Origin: Stagnihabitans sp039932095
GTDB taxonomy: Bacteria > Pseudomonadota > Alphaproteobacteria > Rhodobacterales > Rhodobacteraceae
NCBI GenBank assembly: GCA_039932095.1
Contig: JBDTQR010000002.1
Location: 1 to 63,631 of the forward strand
Reading direction: 5' to 3'
Length of the DNA: 63,631 nt
Part shown: in pieces, positions 36,481 through 45,357 of the stretch
Layout: each line of letters begins with the position of its first letter
Numbering within the stretch: the stretch's first letter is position 1
Program-made: the position numbers and the translations under genes
Notes under the pieces: model-generated
What the model was told of the DNA's origin: nothing
Seen by the model: only the letters and a program-made list of their open reading frames with translations
The model's database searches: none

Positions 36481-37059
36481 ATGACCGATCCTCGCTGCCC
36501 ATGGTGCATCTCTGACCCGCTGATGATGGCTTACCACGATCACGAATGGGGGGTGCCGGAATGGGACAGCCGGGCACTGTATGAAAAGCTGATCCTCGAC
36601 GGCTTTCAGGCCGGGCTCAGCTGGAGCACAATCCTGAAAAAGCGCGACAATTTCCGCCTGGCCTTTGCCGGCTTCCAGCCCGACATGATCGCGGGCTGGG
36701 GCGACGCCGAAGTGACCCGCCTGCTCTGCGACCCCGGCATCATCCGTCACCGCGGCAAGATCGAGGCGACCATCAAGAACGCGCGCGCCTATCTGGCAGT
36801 TCAGACCCAGCAAAGTTTCGCTGATTTTCTTTGGGCCTTCGTCGGCCACAGCCCGCAGCAGAACCGCTTTGTCACAGGACAGATCCCGGCCCAGACCGCG
36901 ACCTCGGTTGCGATGTCCAAGGCGCTGAAAAAAGCCGGATTCACCTTCTGCGGCCCGACCATCACCTATGCCTTCATGCAGGCCGTCGGCATGGTCAACG
37001 ACCACCTGACCACCTGCCCCGCTCATGACCGCGTCGCGGCCCTTGTGCGGCGCGCCTGA
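36481..37059 (+). CDS. tag: DNA-3-methyladenine glycosylase I
   Basis: 192-aa base-excision repair enzyme removing 3-methyladenine. The N-terminal RCPWC and AYHDHEWGVPEWDSRALYEKL, the GFQAGLSWSTILKKRDNFR core, DPGIIRHRGKIEATIKNARAYL and the C-terminal zinc-ligand region HLTTCPAHD are Tag signatures. At the position of the catalytic Glu38 in E. coli Tag (LEGQQAGLSW) this protein has Asp40 (LDGFQAGLSW). The fold and length are otherwise normal. Confidence 0.93.
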   Translation: MTDPRCPWCISDPLMMAYHDHEWGVPEWDSRALYEKLILDGFQAGLSWSTILKKRDNFRLAFAGFQPDMIAGWGDAEVTRLLCDPGIIRHRGKIEATIKNARAYLAVQTQQSFADFLWAFVGHSPQQNRFVTGQIPAQTATSVAMSKALKKAGFTFCGPTITYAFMQAVGMVNDHLTTCPAHDRVAALVRRA

Positions 37060-37207
37060 TCGGCTAATGTGTCCGCAGGGTCAGCAGTTCACCCAGGCGT
37101 CACCGGGCCACACGGCCAGCTAAACCTGCACCATTCGGTCGAAGCCATCTTTCCCCGGCCCGTCCGCGAAGTCGGTGACCCGCGATCTCAGGGCTTATGA
37201 GGACAAG

Positions 37208-37747
37208 ATGACCCGCACGCCCCTACCCCTCGCCATCGAGGATCTCTCCAGCTTCGCCCGCGCCCTGCAGCTTCAGCTCCGGTCGCCCGAACCGCTCGGC
37301 CATCTCAGCCTGCTGAACCGCCTCGCGCGGTCTGCGGGCTTTCGCAACCTGCAACACCTGCGCGCCAGTGCCAAGGCGGGCCAGGACCTCGCCCAGCCTT
37401 CCAAACCGGCGGATCTGACGCGCGTCCAGCAGGCCCTCCGCCATTTTGACGCCGAGGGCCGGCTCGCAACCTGGCCCTCGCGCACCAATATCCAGCATCT
37501 CAGCCTGTGGGCGCTCTGGTCGCATTTGCCGCAGCATCGCTCGATGACCGAACCGGAAATCTCGCGACTCCTCAACCAGTGGCACGTGTTTGGCGATGCA
37601 GCACTCTTGCGTCGCACGCTGGTCGAGCTGACCCTGATCACCCGCAGCCCAAGTTGCACCGACTACCGCCGCCGCGAGCAGCCACCACCGCCCGAGGCCG
37701 TGGCCCTGATCCGCCACCTGCACGCCAGGCCCCCGGCGCAAACATGA
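37208..37747 (+). CDS. DUF2087 domain protein
   Basis: 179 aa. The C-terminal half contains the DUF2087 pattern HFDAEGRLATWPSRTNIQHLSLWALWSHLP ... TEPEISRLLNQWHVFGDAALLRRTLVELTLITRSPSCTDYRR, a winged-helix-like domain. The N-terminal half (LLNRLARSAGFRNLQHLRA) is helical. The start at 37208 has GAGGAC just upstream. It overlaps the GNAT gene by ATGA, so the two are co-translated. It is probably a transcription regulator; the target is unknown. Confidence 0.82.
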   Translation: MTRTPLPLAIEDLSSFARALQLQLRSPEPLGHLSLLNRLARSAGFRNLQHLRASAKAGQDLAQPSKPADLTRVQQALRHFDAEGRLATWPSRTNIQHLSLWALWSHLPQHRSMTEPEISRLLNQWHVFGDAALLRRTLVELTLITRSPSCTDYRRREQPPPPEAVALIRHLHARPPAQT

Positions 37748-38205
37748 GCCCAACCCTGCAGATCAGCCCGGCGACCGAGGCCGACCTGCCCGGCCTCGTC
37801 GCCCTCTACCGCCACCTCAGCCCGGCCGACCCTCCCCCGCCGCCCGAACGCGCCATGGACAGCTTCCGCCGGTTCCTGATGTACCGCGACAGCGCCATCC
37901 TGATCGGCACGCTCGGCACGGCGCCGGTCGCCAGCTGCACCCTGGTCGTCATCCCCAACCTGACCCGCAGCGCCACGCCCTACGCGCTGATCGAAAACGT
38001 CGTCACCCATGCTGACCATCGCAACCGCGGCCACGGCAAGGCCCTGCTGAACGCCGCGACCAGGCGGGCCTGGGCTGCCGGCTGCTACAAGGTCATGCTG
38101 CTGACCGGCTCACAAGATCCCGCAACGCTGCACTTCTACGCTGCGGCAGGCTTTGCCCAGACCAAGACCGGATTTCAGATCAGACTCCCGGTCCCGACCG
38201 TCTGA
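37744..38205 (+). CDS. GNAT family N-acetyltransferase
   Basis: 153 aa. Acetyl-CoA motif ENVVTHADHRNRGHGKALLNAATRRAWAAGC followed by KVMLLTGSQDPATLHFYAAAGF shows a compact GNAT. The start at 37744 overlaps the DUF2087 stop (ATGA). It is convergent with the thioredoxin-like gene. The substrate is unknown. Confidence 0.9.
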   Translation: MSPTLQISPATEADLPGLVALYRHLSPADPPPPPERAMDSFRRFLMYRDSAILIGTLGTAPVASCTLVVIPNLTRSATPYALIENVVTHADHRNRGHGKALLNAATRRAWAAGCYKVMLLTGSQDPATLHFYAAAGFAQTKTGFQIRLPVPTV

Positions 38206-38212
38206 CCCGCCG

Positions 38213-38752
38213 CTACTCCGCCATCAGCGCCGCCAGCACCGCGCGCGCGCCGTCCGAATCCCATTCTGCTCCGCCCAGCAGCCGCGCAACTTCGGCCCCG
38301 TCCGGCGACACGATCACCGTCACCGGCAGGCCCATCACGCCCATGCCATGGGCAAAGCGCGCGTCCGGATCGCGCAGCACCGCAACCGAATTCACCCCCG
38401 CCTCGCCAAGAAACTTGTCGATCGCCGGCACCGCGTTCGGCCCGGTCGCCACCGTCACCACCGCCAACCCGGGCACCGCGCCCTGCAACCGGTCCAGCGC
38501 CGGCATCTCGGTCCGGCACGGCACGCACCACGTCGCCCAGAAGTTCAGCACCAGCCATTTGCCGTGATATTCGGCCAGCGAATGCGGCGCATCCGCCCGG
38601 TCGACCAGTGCCGCCTCCGGCAGCGGCCGCGGCTCCGACAGCACCAGCTTGGCCATGTCGCCTGTCAGCAGCGCCGGATCAACCGGGCCCGCCGCCACCG
38701 CATTTGCACCCAGCACCAAGCCCGTATAAAGCAGCCAGACCAGTTTCCGCAT
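38213..38752 (-). CDS. TlpA-like thioredoxin-fold protein, exported
   Basis: 179 aa. A signal peptide or membrane anchor (MRKLVWLLYTGLVLGANAVAAG) is followed by a thioredoxin fold with the redox motif WATWCVPC and a later cis-proline loop (MGVMGLPVTVIV). It is a periplasmic thiol-disulfide reductase of the TlpA/ResA group. The start at 38752 fits the GGAGG spacing better than the ATG at 38755. It is divergent from argH. Confidence 0.88.
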   Translation of the reverse strand: MRKLVWLLYTGLVLGANAVAAGPVDPALLTGDMAKLVLSEPRPLPEAALVDRADAPHSLAEYHGKWLVLNFWATWCVPCRTEMPALDRLQGAVPGLAVVTVATGPNAVPAIDKFLGEAGVNSVAVLRDPDARFAHGMGVMGLPVTVIVSPDGAEVARLLGGAEWDSDGARAVLAALMAE

Positions 38753-38773
38753 CATCCCTCCAAAGGCCATATC

Positions 38774-40174
38774 ATGACCGCTTCTTCCGACCCGAAAGCC
38801 AACACCATGTGGGGCGGCCGTTTTGCCTCTGGCCCGGACGCGATCATGACGGCCATCAATGCCTCCATCGGCTATGACAAACGGCTCTACGCCCAGGACA
38901 TCGCAAGCTCCCGCGCCCATGCCGCAATGCTCGGCCTGACGGGTATCCTGACCCATAACGATGCCGAAGTGATCCGGGAAGGCCTGCTCACGGTCTTGTC
39001 AGAGATCGAGAGCGGCCAATTCACCTTCCGCACCGATCTCGAAGACATCCATCTCAACGTCGAATCGCGGTTGACCGAAATCGTGGGCGATGCGGGCAAA
39101 CGCCTGCACACCGCCCGCAGCCGCAACGATCAGGTCGCCACCGATTTCCGGCTCTGGGTCCGCGACCAATGCGACGCCGCGATCTCTGGCCTGACCGCCC
39201 TGATGCAGGCGTTTCTGGCCCAGGCCGAGGCGGGGGCCGAATGGATCATGCCCGGCTTCACCCATCTGCAAGTAGCCCAGCCGGTGACCTGGGGCCACCA
39301 CATGCTGGCCTATGTCGAAATGCTGGCCCGCGACCGCGCGCGGTTTCAGGACGCCCGCAAACGGATGAACGAATGCCCCTTCGGCGCCGCCGCGCTCGCC
39401 GGCACCTCCTTCCCGATCGACCGCGAGATGACGGCGCAGGCCCTCGGCTTCGACCGCCCCACCGCCAATTCGCTCGACTCGGTGTCCGACCGCGACTTCG
39501 CGCTGGAATTCCTGTCGGCCAGCAGCATCTGCGCCATGCATCTGTCGCGCTTCGCAGAAGAGCTGGTGATCTGGTCCTCCGCCCAGTTCCGTTTTGTCCG
39601 GCTGTCCGACAAATGGACCACCGGCAGCAGCATCATGCCGCAAAAGAAGAACCCCGACGCCGCCGAACTCCTGCGCGCCAAGCTCGGCCGCATTCTCGGG
39701 GCAACCGTGGCGCTGTTCACCATCATGAAGGGTCTGCCGCTGACCTATTCCAAGGACATGCAAGAGGACAAGGAACAGGTCTTCGACGCCGCCGACACCC
39801 TGATGCTGTCGCTCGCCGCCATGACCGGCATGGTCGCCGACATGACCGCCAACCGCGAGGTGCTGGAAACCGCCGCCGCCTCGGGCTTTTCCACCGCCAC
39901 CGACCTCGCCGACTGGCTGGTCCGCGCCCTCGGCCTGCCATTCCGCGAGGCGCATCATGTGACGGGCGCCCTCGTGGCACTGGCCGAGAAAAAGGGCTGC
40001 GATCTGCCTGACCTCACGATGGCCGAACTGACCTCCGCCCATCCCGGCATCACACAAGAGGTCTATTCCGTGCTCGGCGTGCAAAACTCGGTCCGCTCTC
40101 GGATGTCCTATGGCGGGACGGCGCCCGATCAGGTAAAGGCCCAGATAGCCCGCTGGAAAACCACACTTTTGTAA
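38774..40174 (+). CDS. argH: argininosuccinate lyase
   Basis: 466 aa, last step of arginine synthesis. NTMWGGRFASGPD at the start, EDIHLNVESRLTEIVGDAGKRLHTARSRNDQVATD in the middle and the fumarase-superfamily signature GSSIMPQKKNPD are complete. The start at 38774 has AAAGG upstream and fits the family length. It is followed, after 19 nt, by an RTX gene that separates it from the lipoprotein-lysA part of the block. Confidence 0.97.
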   Translation: MTASSDPKANTMWGGRFASGPDAIMTAINASIGYDKRLYAQDIASSRAHAAMLGLTGILTHNDAEVIREGLLTVLSEIESGQFTFRTDLEDIHLNVESRLTEIVGDAGKRLHTARSRNDQVATDFRLWVRDQCDAAISGLTALMQAFLAQAEAGAEWIMPGFTHLQVAQPVTWGHHMLAYVEMLARDRARFQDARKRMNECPFGAAALAGTSFPIDREMTAQALGFDRPTANSLDSVSDRDFALEFLSASSICAMHLSRFAEELVIWSSAQFRFVRLSDKWTTGSSIMPQKKNPDAAELLRAKLGRILGATVALFTIMKGLPLTYSKDMQEDKEQVFDAADTLMLSLAAMTGMVADMTANREVLETAAASGFSTATDLADWLVRALGLPFREAHHVTGALVALAEKKGCDLPDLTMAELTSAHPGITQEVYSVLGVQNSVRSRMSYGGTAPDQVKAQIARWKTTLL

Positions 40175-40193
40175 ATCACGATTGGACTTGTTC

Positions 40194-41225
40194 ATGACCG
40201 GTATCAACGGAACCCCCCAAGACGACCTCCTTGACGCGCACCTGATCTTCAGCCCGGATGGGTATTTTTACGGCCTTGGCGGCAACGATACGCTGATCGG
40301 CGACGACCGGACGCGCGGCCTATATGGCGGCGATGGCAATGACAGCCTGTCGGGCAGCAAGGCCAATGACCACCTCTATGGCGATGCTGGCAATGACAGC
40401 ATGTATGGCGGGAATGGCGACGACATTCTGTCTGATTCGCTTGGCACTAATCTGTTTTACGGCGGCGGGGGCAAGGACCTGCTCTTTGCCGGCTCAGGCA
40501 ACGACACGCTTTATGGCGCCAGCAGCGTCGATGGGCTTTATGGCGGCGCGGGGCGGGATCTCATGTACGGCGGCGGCGGCAACGACGCGCTGCAAGGCGG
40601 GGCGGGCAGTGACAGCCTCTGGGGCGGCGCAGGGAACGACGTCATTTCCACTGGAGAATTTGGCCTGAACGCAGGCGATCACGACCGCGCCTATGGCGGT
40701 GGCGGCAACGACACCATGTATGGCGACACGGGTGGCGACACGCTTTTCGGTGGCAACGGCAATGATCAGATCCGCGTGGTCGAAGGCAGCTCCTATGAAC
40801 TTTACGACAACTATCGCGCCTATGGCGGCAGCGGCGATGACAGCCTGTACGGCGCGGGCGGCGCCGACACGCTGTTTGGCGGGGCTGGCGATGACCTGAT
40901 CTGGGGCTCTCAACAAATCTCGGCCTCGCTGGAACCGGGCTTCGGCAATGACCTTCTGACGGGTGGGTCCGGTGCAGACACGTTTGCCTTCTATCCCTTG
41001 CACGCCCATGTCACGATCACCGATTTCAGCGCGGCAGAGGGTGATACCCTGCACCTTGTGGGGATTGCCGCCATGACGGGCCAACAGATCGTCGACAGCT
41101 TCGCCCATGTCACGGCTGCGGGAAATACCGTCCTGCATCTGGGCACCGGGTCCGATGTCGTCTTGCGCGGCGTCACCGATCTGGCGGAATTGGCCAACCA
41201 CATCGACACCGATTTCCCCCTCTGA
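40194..41225 (+). CDS. RTX calcium-binding protein inserted between argH and lysA
   Basis: 343 aa. Residues ~20-260 are a long run of nonapeptides of the form GGxGxDxLx (GGDGNDSLS, GNGDDILSD, GGGGNDALQGGAGSDSLWGGAGNDVIS, GGSGDDSLY, and others), which bind calcium as a beta-roll. The C-terminal ~80 residues (FAFYPLHAHVTITDFSAAEGDTLHLVGIA ... VVLRGVTDLAELANHI) resemble RTX type I secretion ends. No Sec signal is present. The ATG at 40194 is preferred to TTG at 40182. It is probably secreted; no enzymatic domain is seen. Confidence 0.85.
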   Translation: MTGINGTPQDDLLDAHLIFSPDGYFYGLGGNDTLIGDDRTRGLYGGDGNDSLSGSKANDHLYGDAGNDSMYGGNGDDILSDSLGTNLFYGGGGKDLLFAGSGNDTLYGASSVDGLYGGAGRDLMYGGGGNDALQGGAGSDSLWGGAGNDVISTGEFGLNAGDHDRAYGGGGNDTMYGDTGGDTLFGGNGNDQIRVVEGSSYELYDNYRAYGGSGDDSLYGAGGADTLFGGAGDDLIWGSQQISASLEPGFGNDLLTGGSGADTFAFYPLHAHVTITDFSAAEGDTLHLVGIAAMTGQQIVDSFAHVTAAGNTVLHLGTGSDVVLRGVTDLAELANHIDTDFPL

Positions 41226-41306
41226 CGGATGGGTTGGCCGTTCGGGTGGCGTTGTGCCAAGAACTGTCCTAGCTTGGGCGGGCGTCACCCCATTGGACAT
41301 CTCAAG

Positions 41307-41444
41307 ATGAAGCGCCTGACCGCCCTGCTGACCCTCCTCGCCCTCGCTGCCTGCGGTGCCGCCGGCCCGCCGGTGCCACCCGCCGCACCCGGCATGTCGA
41401 TGTCCGGCACCGTCACCATGGGCATAGCGCGCGACGGTGGTTGA
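41307..41444 (+). CDS. small lipoprotein upstream of lysA (LptM/YifL-like)
   Basis: 45 aa. The signal peptide MKRLTALLTLLALAAC ends in a lipobox (LAAC) followed by GAAGPPVPP. A short proline-rich lipoprotein just upstream of lysine/DAP genes is the usual setting of LptM-like proteins, which assist LPS transport. The assignment to LptM is by analogy. It lies 81 nt downstream of the RTX gene and 135 nt upstream of lysA. Confidence 0.7.
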   Translation: MKRLTALLTLLALAACGAAGPPVPPAAPGMSMSGTVTMGIARDGG

Positions 41445-41579
41445 CCCATCCTCATTTGGCAAGCCCGAGGTGACCGCTCTTCAAACGTGACCGCTTGAAG
41501 AGTGCCCAAGCCCATCCATGGCAGGTCCATTGCCCCAGCAAACCCATCTGTTATAGACCCTGACAAAGAAAGGCGCGTC

Positions 41580-42839
41580 ATGGATCATTTTCTCTATCGC
41601 CACGGCAACTTGCATGTCGAGGATGTCGCCATCGCCGACATCGCCGCCACCGTCGGCACCCCATTCTACTGCTACTCCGCCGCCACGCTGACCCGGCACT
41701 ATGCTCTGTTTTCCGAAGCCCTTGCGCCCCTGCCCCATCTGGTCTGCTTTGCGATCAAATCGCTGTCCAACATCGCCGTCCTGAAACTGCTGGGCGATCT
41801 CGGCGCCGGGATGGACGTGGTCTCCATCGGCGAATACCTGCGCGCCAAGGCGGCCGGTGTCCCCGGTGACCGCATCGTGTTTTCCGGCGTCGGCAAGACC
41901 CGGGATGAGATGCGCCTCGCCCTGCAAGGCGGCATCCGCCAGTTCAACGTCGAAAGCGAACCCGAACTGCGCGCACTGTCCGAAGTGGCGACCGCCCTCG
42001 GCTTGACCGCCCCGATTGCCATTCGCGTCAACCCCGATGTCGATGCCCGCACCCATGCCAAGATCGCCACCGGCAAATCCGAGAACAAATTCGGCATCCC
42101 GATTGCCCGCGCCCCGCAGATCTATGCCGAGGCTGCCCGCCTGCCGGGCATCGACGTCATTGGCATCGACGTCCATATCGGCAGCCAGTTGACTGAACTG
42201 GAACCCTTCGAACAGGCGTTCCAGAAGGTCGCCGCCTTGACCGAAACGCTCCGCGCCCAGGGCCACAAGATCCAGAGGCTCGACCTCGGCGGCGGGCTTG
42301 GCATCCCTTACACCCGCTCCAACGACGCGCCGCCGCTGCCCATGGACTACGGCGCGATGATCAAGCGCACGCTCGGCCATCTCGGCTGTGAAATCGAGAT
42401 TGAACCCGGTCGGCTGATTTCCGGCAATTCCGGCCTGCTGGTGTCGCGGGTGATCTACACCAAACAGGGGGAGGGCCGCGATTTCCTGATCCTTGATGCC
42501 GCGATGAACGATCTGGTCCGGCCCTCGATGTATGATGCCTACCACGATATCATCCCGGTCACCGAAACCCCTTCCGACCCGCAGCCCTATGACGTGGTCG
42601 GCCCGGTCTGCGAAACTGGCGACACCTTCGCCAAACAGCGCAATCTTCCGCCCATGGCAGAGGGCGATCTGGTGGCTTTCCGCTCAGCCGGCGCCTACGG
42701 CGCGGTCATGGCATCGGAATACAACACGCGCCCTCTGGTGCCCGAAGTGCTTGTCAGTCAGGATCACTTTGCCGTCATCCGGGCCCGGCCGACATTTGAC
42801 GAAATATTGAAGCGCGATAGCATCCCGGAATGGCTATAA
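41580..42839 (+). CDS. lysA: diaminopimelate decarboxylase
   Basis: 419-aa PLP enzyme, last step of lysine synthesis. The PLP lysine is Lys60 in CFAIKSLSNIAVL. The glycine-rich phosphate loop LDLGGGLGIPY, HIGSQLTELEPF and the C-terminal VGPVCETGDTF complete the site. The start MDHFLYRHGNLHVEDV at 41580 is the standard one, with GAAAGG upstream. It is followed 24 nt later by the TIGR02302 gene. Confidence 0.96.
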   Translation: MDHFLYRHGNLHVEDVAIADIAATVGTPFYCYSAATLTRHYALFSEALAPLPHLVCFAIKSLSNIAVLKLLGDLGAGMDVVSIGEYLRAKAAGVPGDRIVFSGVGKTRDEMRLALQGGIRQFNVESEPELRALSEVATALGLTAPIAIRVNPDVDARTHAKIATGKSENKFGIPIARAPQIYAEAARLPGIDVIGIDVHIGSQLTELEPFEQAFQKVAALTETLRAQGHKIQRLDLGGGLGIPYTRSNDAPPLPMDYGAMIKRTLGHLGCEIEIEPGRLISGNSGLLVSRVIYTKQGEGRDFLILDAAMNDLVRPSMYDAYHDIIPVTETPSDPQPYDVVGPVCETGDTFAKQRNLPPMAEGDLVAFRSAGAYGAVMASEYNTRPLVPEVLVSQDHFAVIRARPTFDEILKRDSIPEWL

Positions 42840-42863
42840 GACTGCTATAGTCCGGAAAGGTAT

Positions 42864-45317
42864 ATGGACCAAGGCAAGCCCGAACAGGCACTCCAGCGGA
42901 TCGCATTTCCCCTACGCCTGACCCTGATCGGTCTGTGGGCGGAACGGCTGACTCGTGCGTTCTGGCCACTTTGGACCCTGGTGATCGCCGCCCTTGGGCT
43001 GATTTCCTTCGGTGTGCTTGACCACCTGCCGCTGGAGGCCGGGTGGTTTCTGCTGATCTCCACCCTGCTGTGCATCCTGTGGGCGTTGATCTGGGGCATC
43101 CGCCAGTTCCGCCGTCCGACCCGTGACGAGGCCCTGTGGCGCCTGGATGCAGCCATGCCCGGCCGCCCGATTGCGGCGCTGCGTGATACTCAGGCCATCG
43201 GCGCAGCCGACCCTGCCTCGCAGGCCGTCTGGAACGCTCACCGCGCGCGCATGGCCACCCGCGCCGCGTCAGCCAAGGCGATAGAGCCTGACCTGCAACT
43301 GGCCTCGCGCGACCCTTACGGCTTGCGTTACATGGCGCTGACCCTGCTGGTGGTCGGTCTGACCTTCGGCTCGCTCTGGCGTGTCGCCTCGATCTCCGAC
43401 CTGACCCCTGGTAACGGTGCCCTCGCCGCCACCGGCCCCAGCTGGGAAGGCTGGGCCCAACCCCCCGCCTATACCGGCAAACCCACGCTCTATCTCGCCG
43501 ACCAGAAGGACGAGGCGCTGATCCTGCCGCAAGGCACCCGGATCAGCCTGCGGTTCTATGGTGACCCCGGCGCGCTGATCCTCGCCGAAACCGTCTCGGG
43601 CCGCACCGAGGTGCCCCCGGCGTCCGAACCCACTCAGGACTTTACCGTCACCCAGTCCGGCCGTCTGGCGGTGCAGGGCAATGGTGGCCGCGAATGGCTG
43701 ATCACCGTGCTGCCCGACCAACCCCCCGCGATCGAGCCGAAAGGCCCGATGGACCGCGAGGCCGACGGGCGCTTCAAACAGAATTTCACTGCAACCGACG
43801 ACTATGGCGTCACCAGGGGCGAGGTTGTCGTCAGCATCGACCTGCCCAAGGTCGACCGTCGCTTTGGCCTGACCGTTGACCCCGAACCCACCAAACCGGT
43901 GACCCTCGACCTGCCGCTGCCGATGAAGCGCGACAAACGGCAGGTCGACCAGACCCTGATCGACGACCTGTCCAAGGATGTGATGGCCAATCTGCCGGTC
44001 ACAATGACCTTCGCAGCCACCGACGCCGCCGGCCAGACCGGCCAATCGCAACCCCTGAACACCGTGCTCCCCGGCCGCCGCTTCTTCGACCCGCTCGCCG
44101 CCGCCCTGATCGAAATGCGCCGCGACCTGATGTGGAACCGCTCAAATGCCGTGCGGGTTGACCAGGTGCTGAAAGCCGTCTCCAACCGCCCCGAAGGCTT
44201 CATCCGCAACGAAAAAGCCTATCTGCGCCTGCGCGTCCTGATCCACGACCTCGACGGCAAGGCCACCAGCTTGACACCCCAAGCCCGCGACGAGATGGCC
44301 GAAGAACTGTGGCAGATCTCGCTGATGGTCGAAGAAGGTGACCTCGCGTCTGCGATGGAACGCCTGAAACGCGCCCAGGACCGGGTGGACGAGGCGATCA
44401 AGAACGGTGCCTCGCCAGCCGAGATTGACGCGCTGATGAAGGAAATGCAGGACGCGCTGAACGATTACATGCGCCAGCAGGCCGAAAAGAACGGCAAACA
44501 GCCTGACAGCCAGACGTCGCAAAACGGCCAGAGCCGGACCGTGACGCAGGATCAGCTGAACCAGATGCTGGATAAGCTGCAGCAGCTGATGAAAGAGGGC
44601 AAGACGGCTGAGGCGCAGAAGCTGATGCAGCAGCTGAAAGACTTCATGAACAACATGCAGGTGGCGCAGGGCGACGGACAAGGCTCGGGCCAGGGCAGCC
44701 CCGGCGATCAGGCGATGAAGGACCTTAACCAGACCCTGCGCGACCAGCAGAAACTGTCCGACGACAGCTTTCATGATCTGCAGAATGGTCAGGATGGCCA
44801 GCAGGAAGGCGACGGCCAGGGCCTCGCCGACCGCCAGAAGAACCTGCAGCGCAAGCTCGACAACATGAAAAAGGGTGGCCAACTGCCTGGCGCCGGCAAT
44901 CCGCAGGGCCAGGCCGGCCGCCAGAAACTCGACGACGCCGGCCGCGCCATGAAGGATGCCGAACGCGCGCTGCGCGACGGCAACCTGCCAGAGGCGCTCG
45001 ACCGGCAGGCCGAGGCGCTTGACGCACTGCGCAACGGCATCCGCAACTTCGGCGAGGCGCAGGCTCAAGATCAACAGCAGCAGGGCACCCCGCAGGGCCA
45101 GGCCTCGTCCAAGGACGGACCGAAAGGTCAGCGCGACCCCCTGGGCCGCGAGACCGGGCAATCGACGCAAATGGGCACCGATCGCAGCCTGTTGCAGGGC
45201 AATGATGTCTACCGCCGGGCGCAGGACCTGCTGGACGAAATCCGCAAACGCTCGGGTGAACAATCGCGCCCGCAGGACGAACGCAGCTATCTCAAACGGC
45301 TGCTCGACCTGTTCTGA
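42864..45317 (+). CDS. TIGR02302 (DUF4175) family protein
   Basis: 817 aa. Two to three N-terminal transmembrane helices (~residues 30-50, 58-78 and ~150-172) precede a large periplasmic or cytoplasmic part, whose second half is rich in Gln, Asp and Gly (DGQGSGQGSPGDQ, GDGQGLADRQ) and ends in YLKRLLDLF. This is the alphaproteobacterial TIGR02302 family, usually found next to lysA, as here. The function is unknown. It ends convergently with the zinc-ribbon gene. Confidence 0.88.
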   Translation: MDQGKPEQALQRIAFPLRLTLIGLWAERLTRAFWPLWTLVIAALGLISFGVLDHLPLEAGWFLLISTLLCILWALIWGIRQFRRPTRDEALWRLDAAMPGRPIAALRDTQAIGAADPASQAVWNAHRARMATRAASAKAIEPDLQLASRDPYGLRYMALTLLVVGLTFGSLWRVASISDLTPGNGALAATGPSWEGWAQPPAYTGKPTLYLADQKDEALILPQGTRISLRFYGDPGALILAETVSGRTEVPPASEPTQDFTVTQSGRLAVQGNGGREWLITVLPDQPPAIEPKGPMDREADGRFKQNFTATDDYGVTRGEVVVSIDLPKVDRRFGLTVDPEPTKPVTLDLPLPMKRDKRQVDQTLIDDLSKDVMANLPVTMTFAATDAAGQTGQSQPLNTVLPGRRFFDPLAAALIEMRRDLMWNRSNAVRVDQVLKAVSNRPEGFIRNEKAYLRLRVLIHDLDGKATSLTPQARDEMAEELWQISLMVEEGDLASAMERLKRAQDRVDEAIKNGASPAEIDALMKEMQDALNDYMRQQAEKNGKQPDSQTSQNGQSRTVTQDQLNQMLDKLQQLMKEGKTAEAQKLMQQLKDFMNNMQVAQGDGQGSGQGSPGDQAMKDLNQTLRDQQKLSDDSFHDLQNGQDGQQEGDGQGLADRQKNLQRKLDNMKKGGQLPGAGNPQGQAGRQKLDDAGRAMKDAERALRDGNLPEALDRQAEALDALRNGIRNFGEAQAQDQQQQGTPQGQASSKDGPKGQRDPLGRETGQSTQMGTDRSLLQGNDVYRRAQDLLDEIRKRSGEQSRPQDERSYLKRLLDLF

Positions 45318-45357
45318 CCGCGACACCATCGCGAAAGGGTGTCACCAGCCGCCGCCG

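Noticed and set aside
37507..37743. A longer N-terminus for the GNAT gene at 37744
   Set aside because: The upstream part is an out-of-frame reading of the DUF2087 gene; the ATGA overlap at 37744 gives a normal GNAT length.
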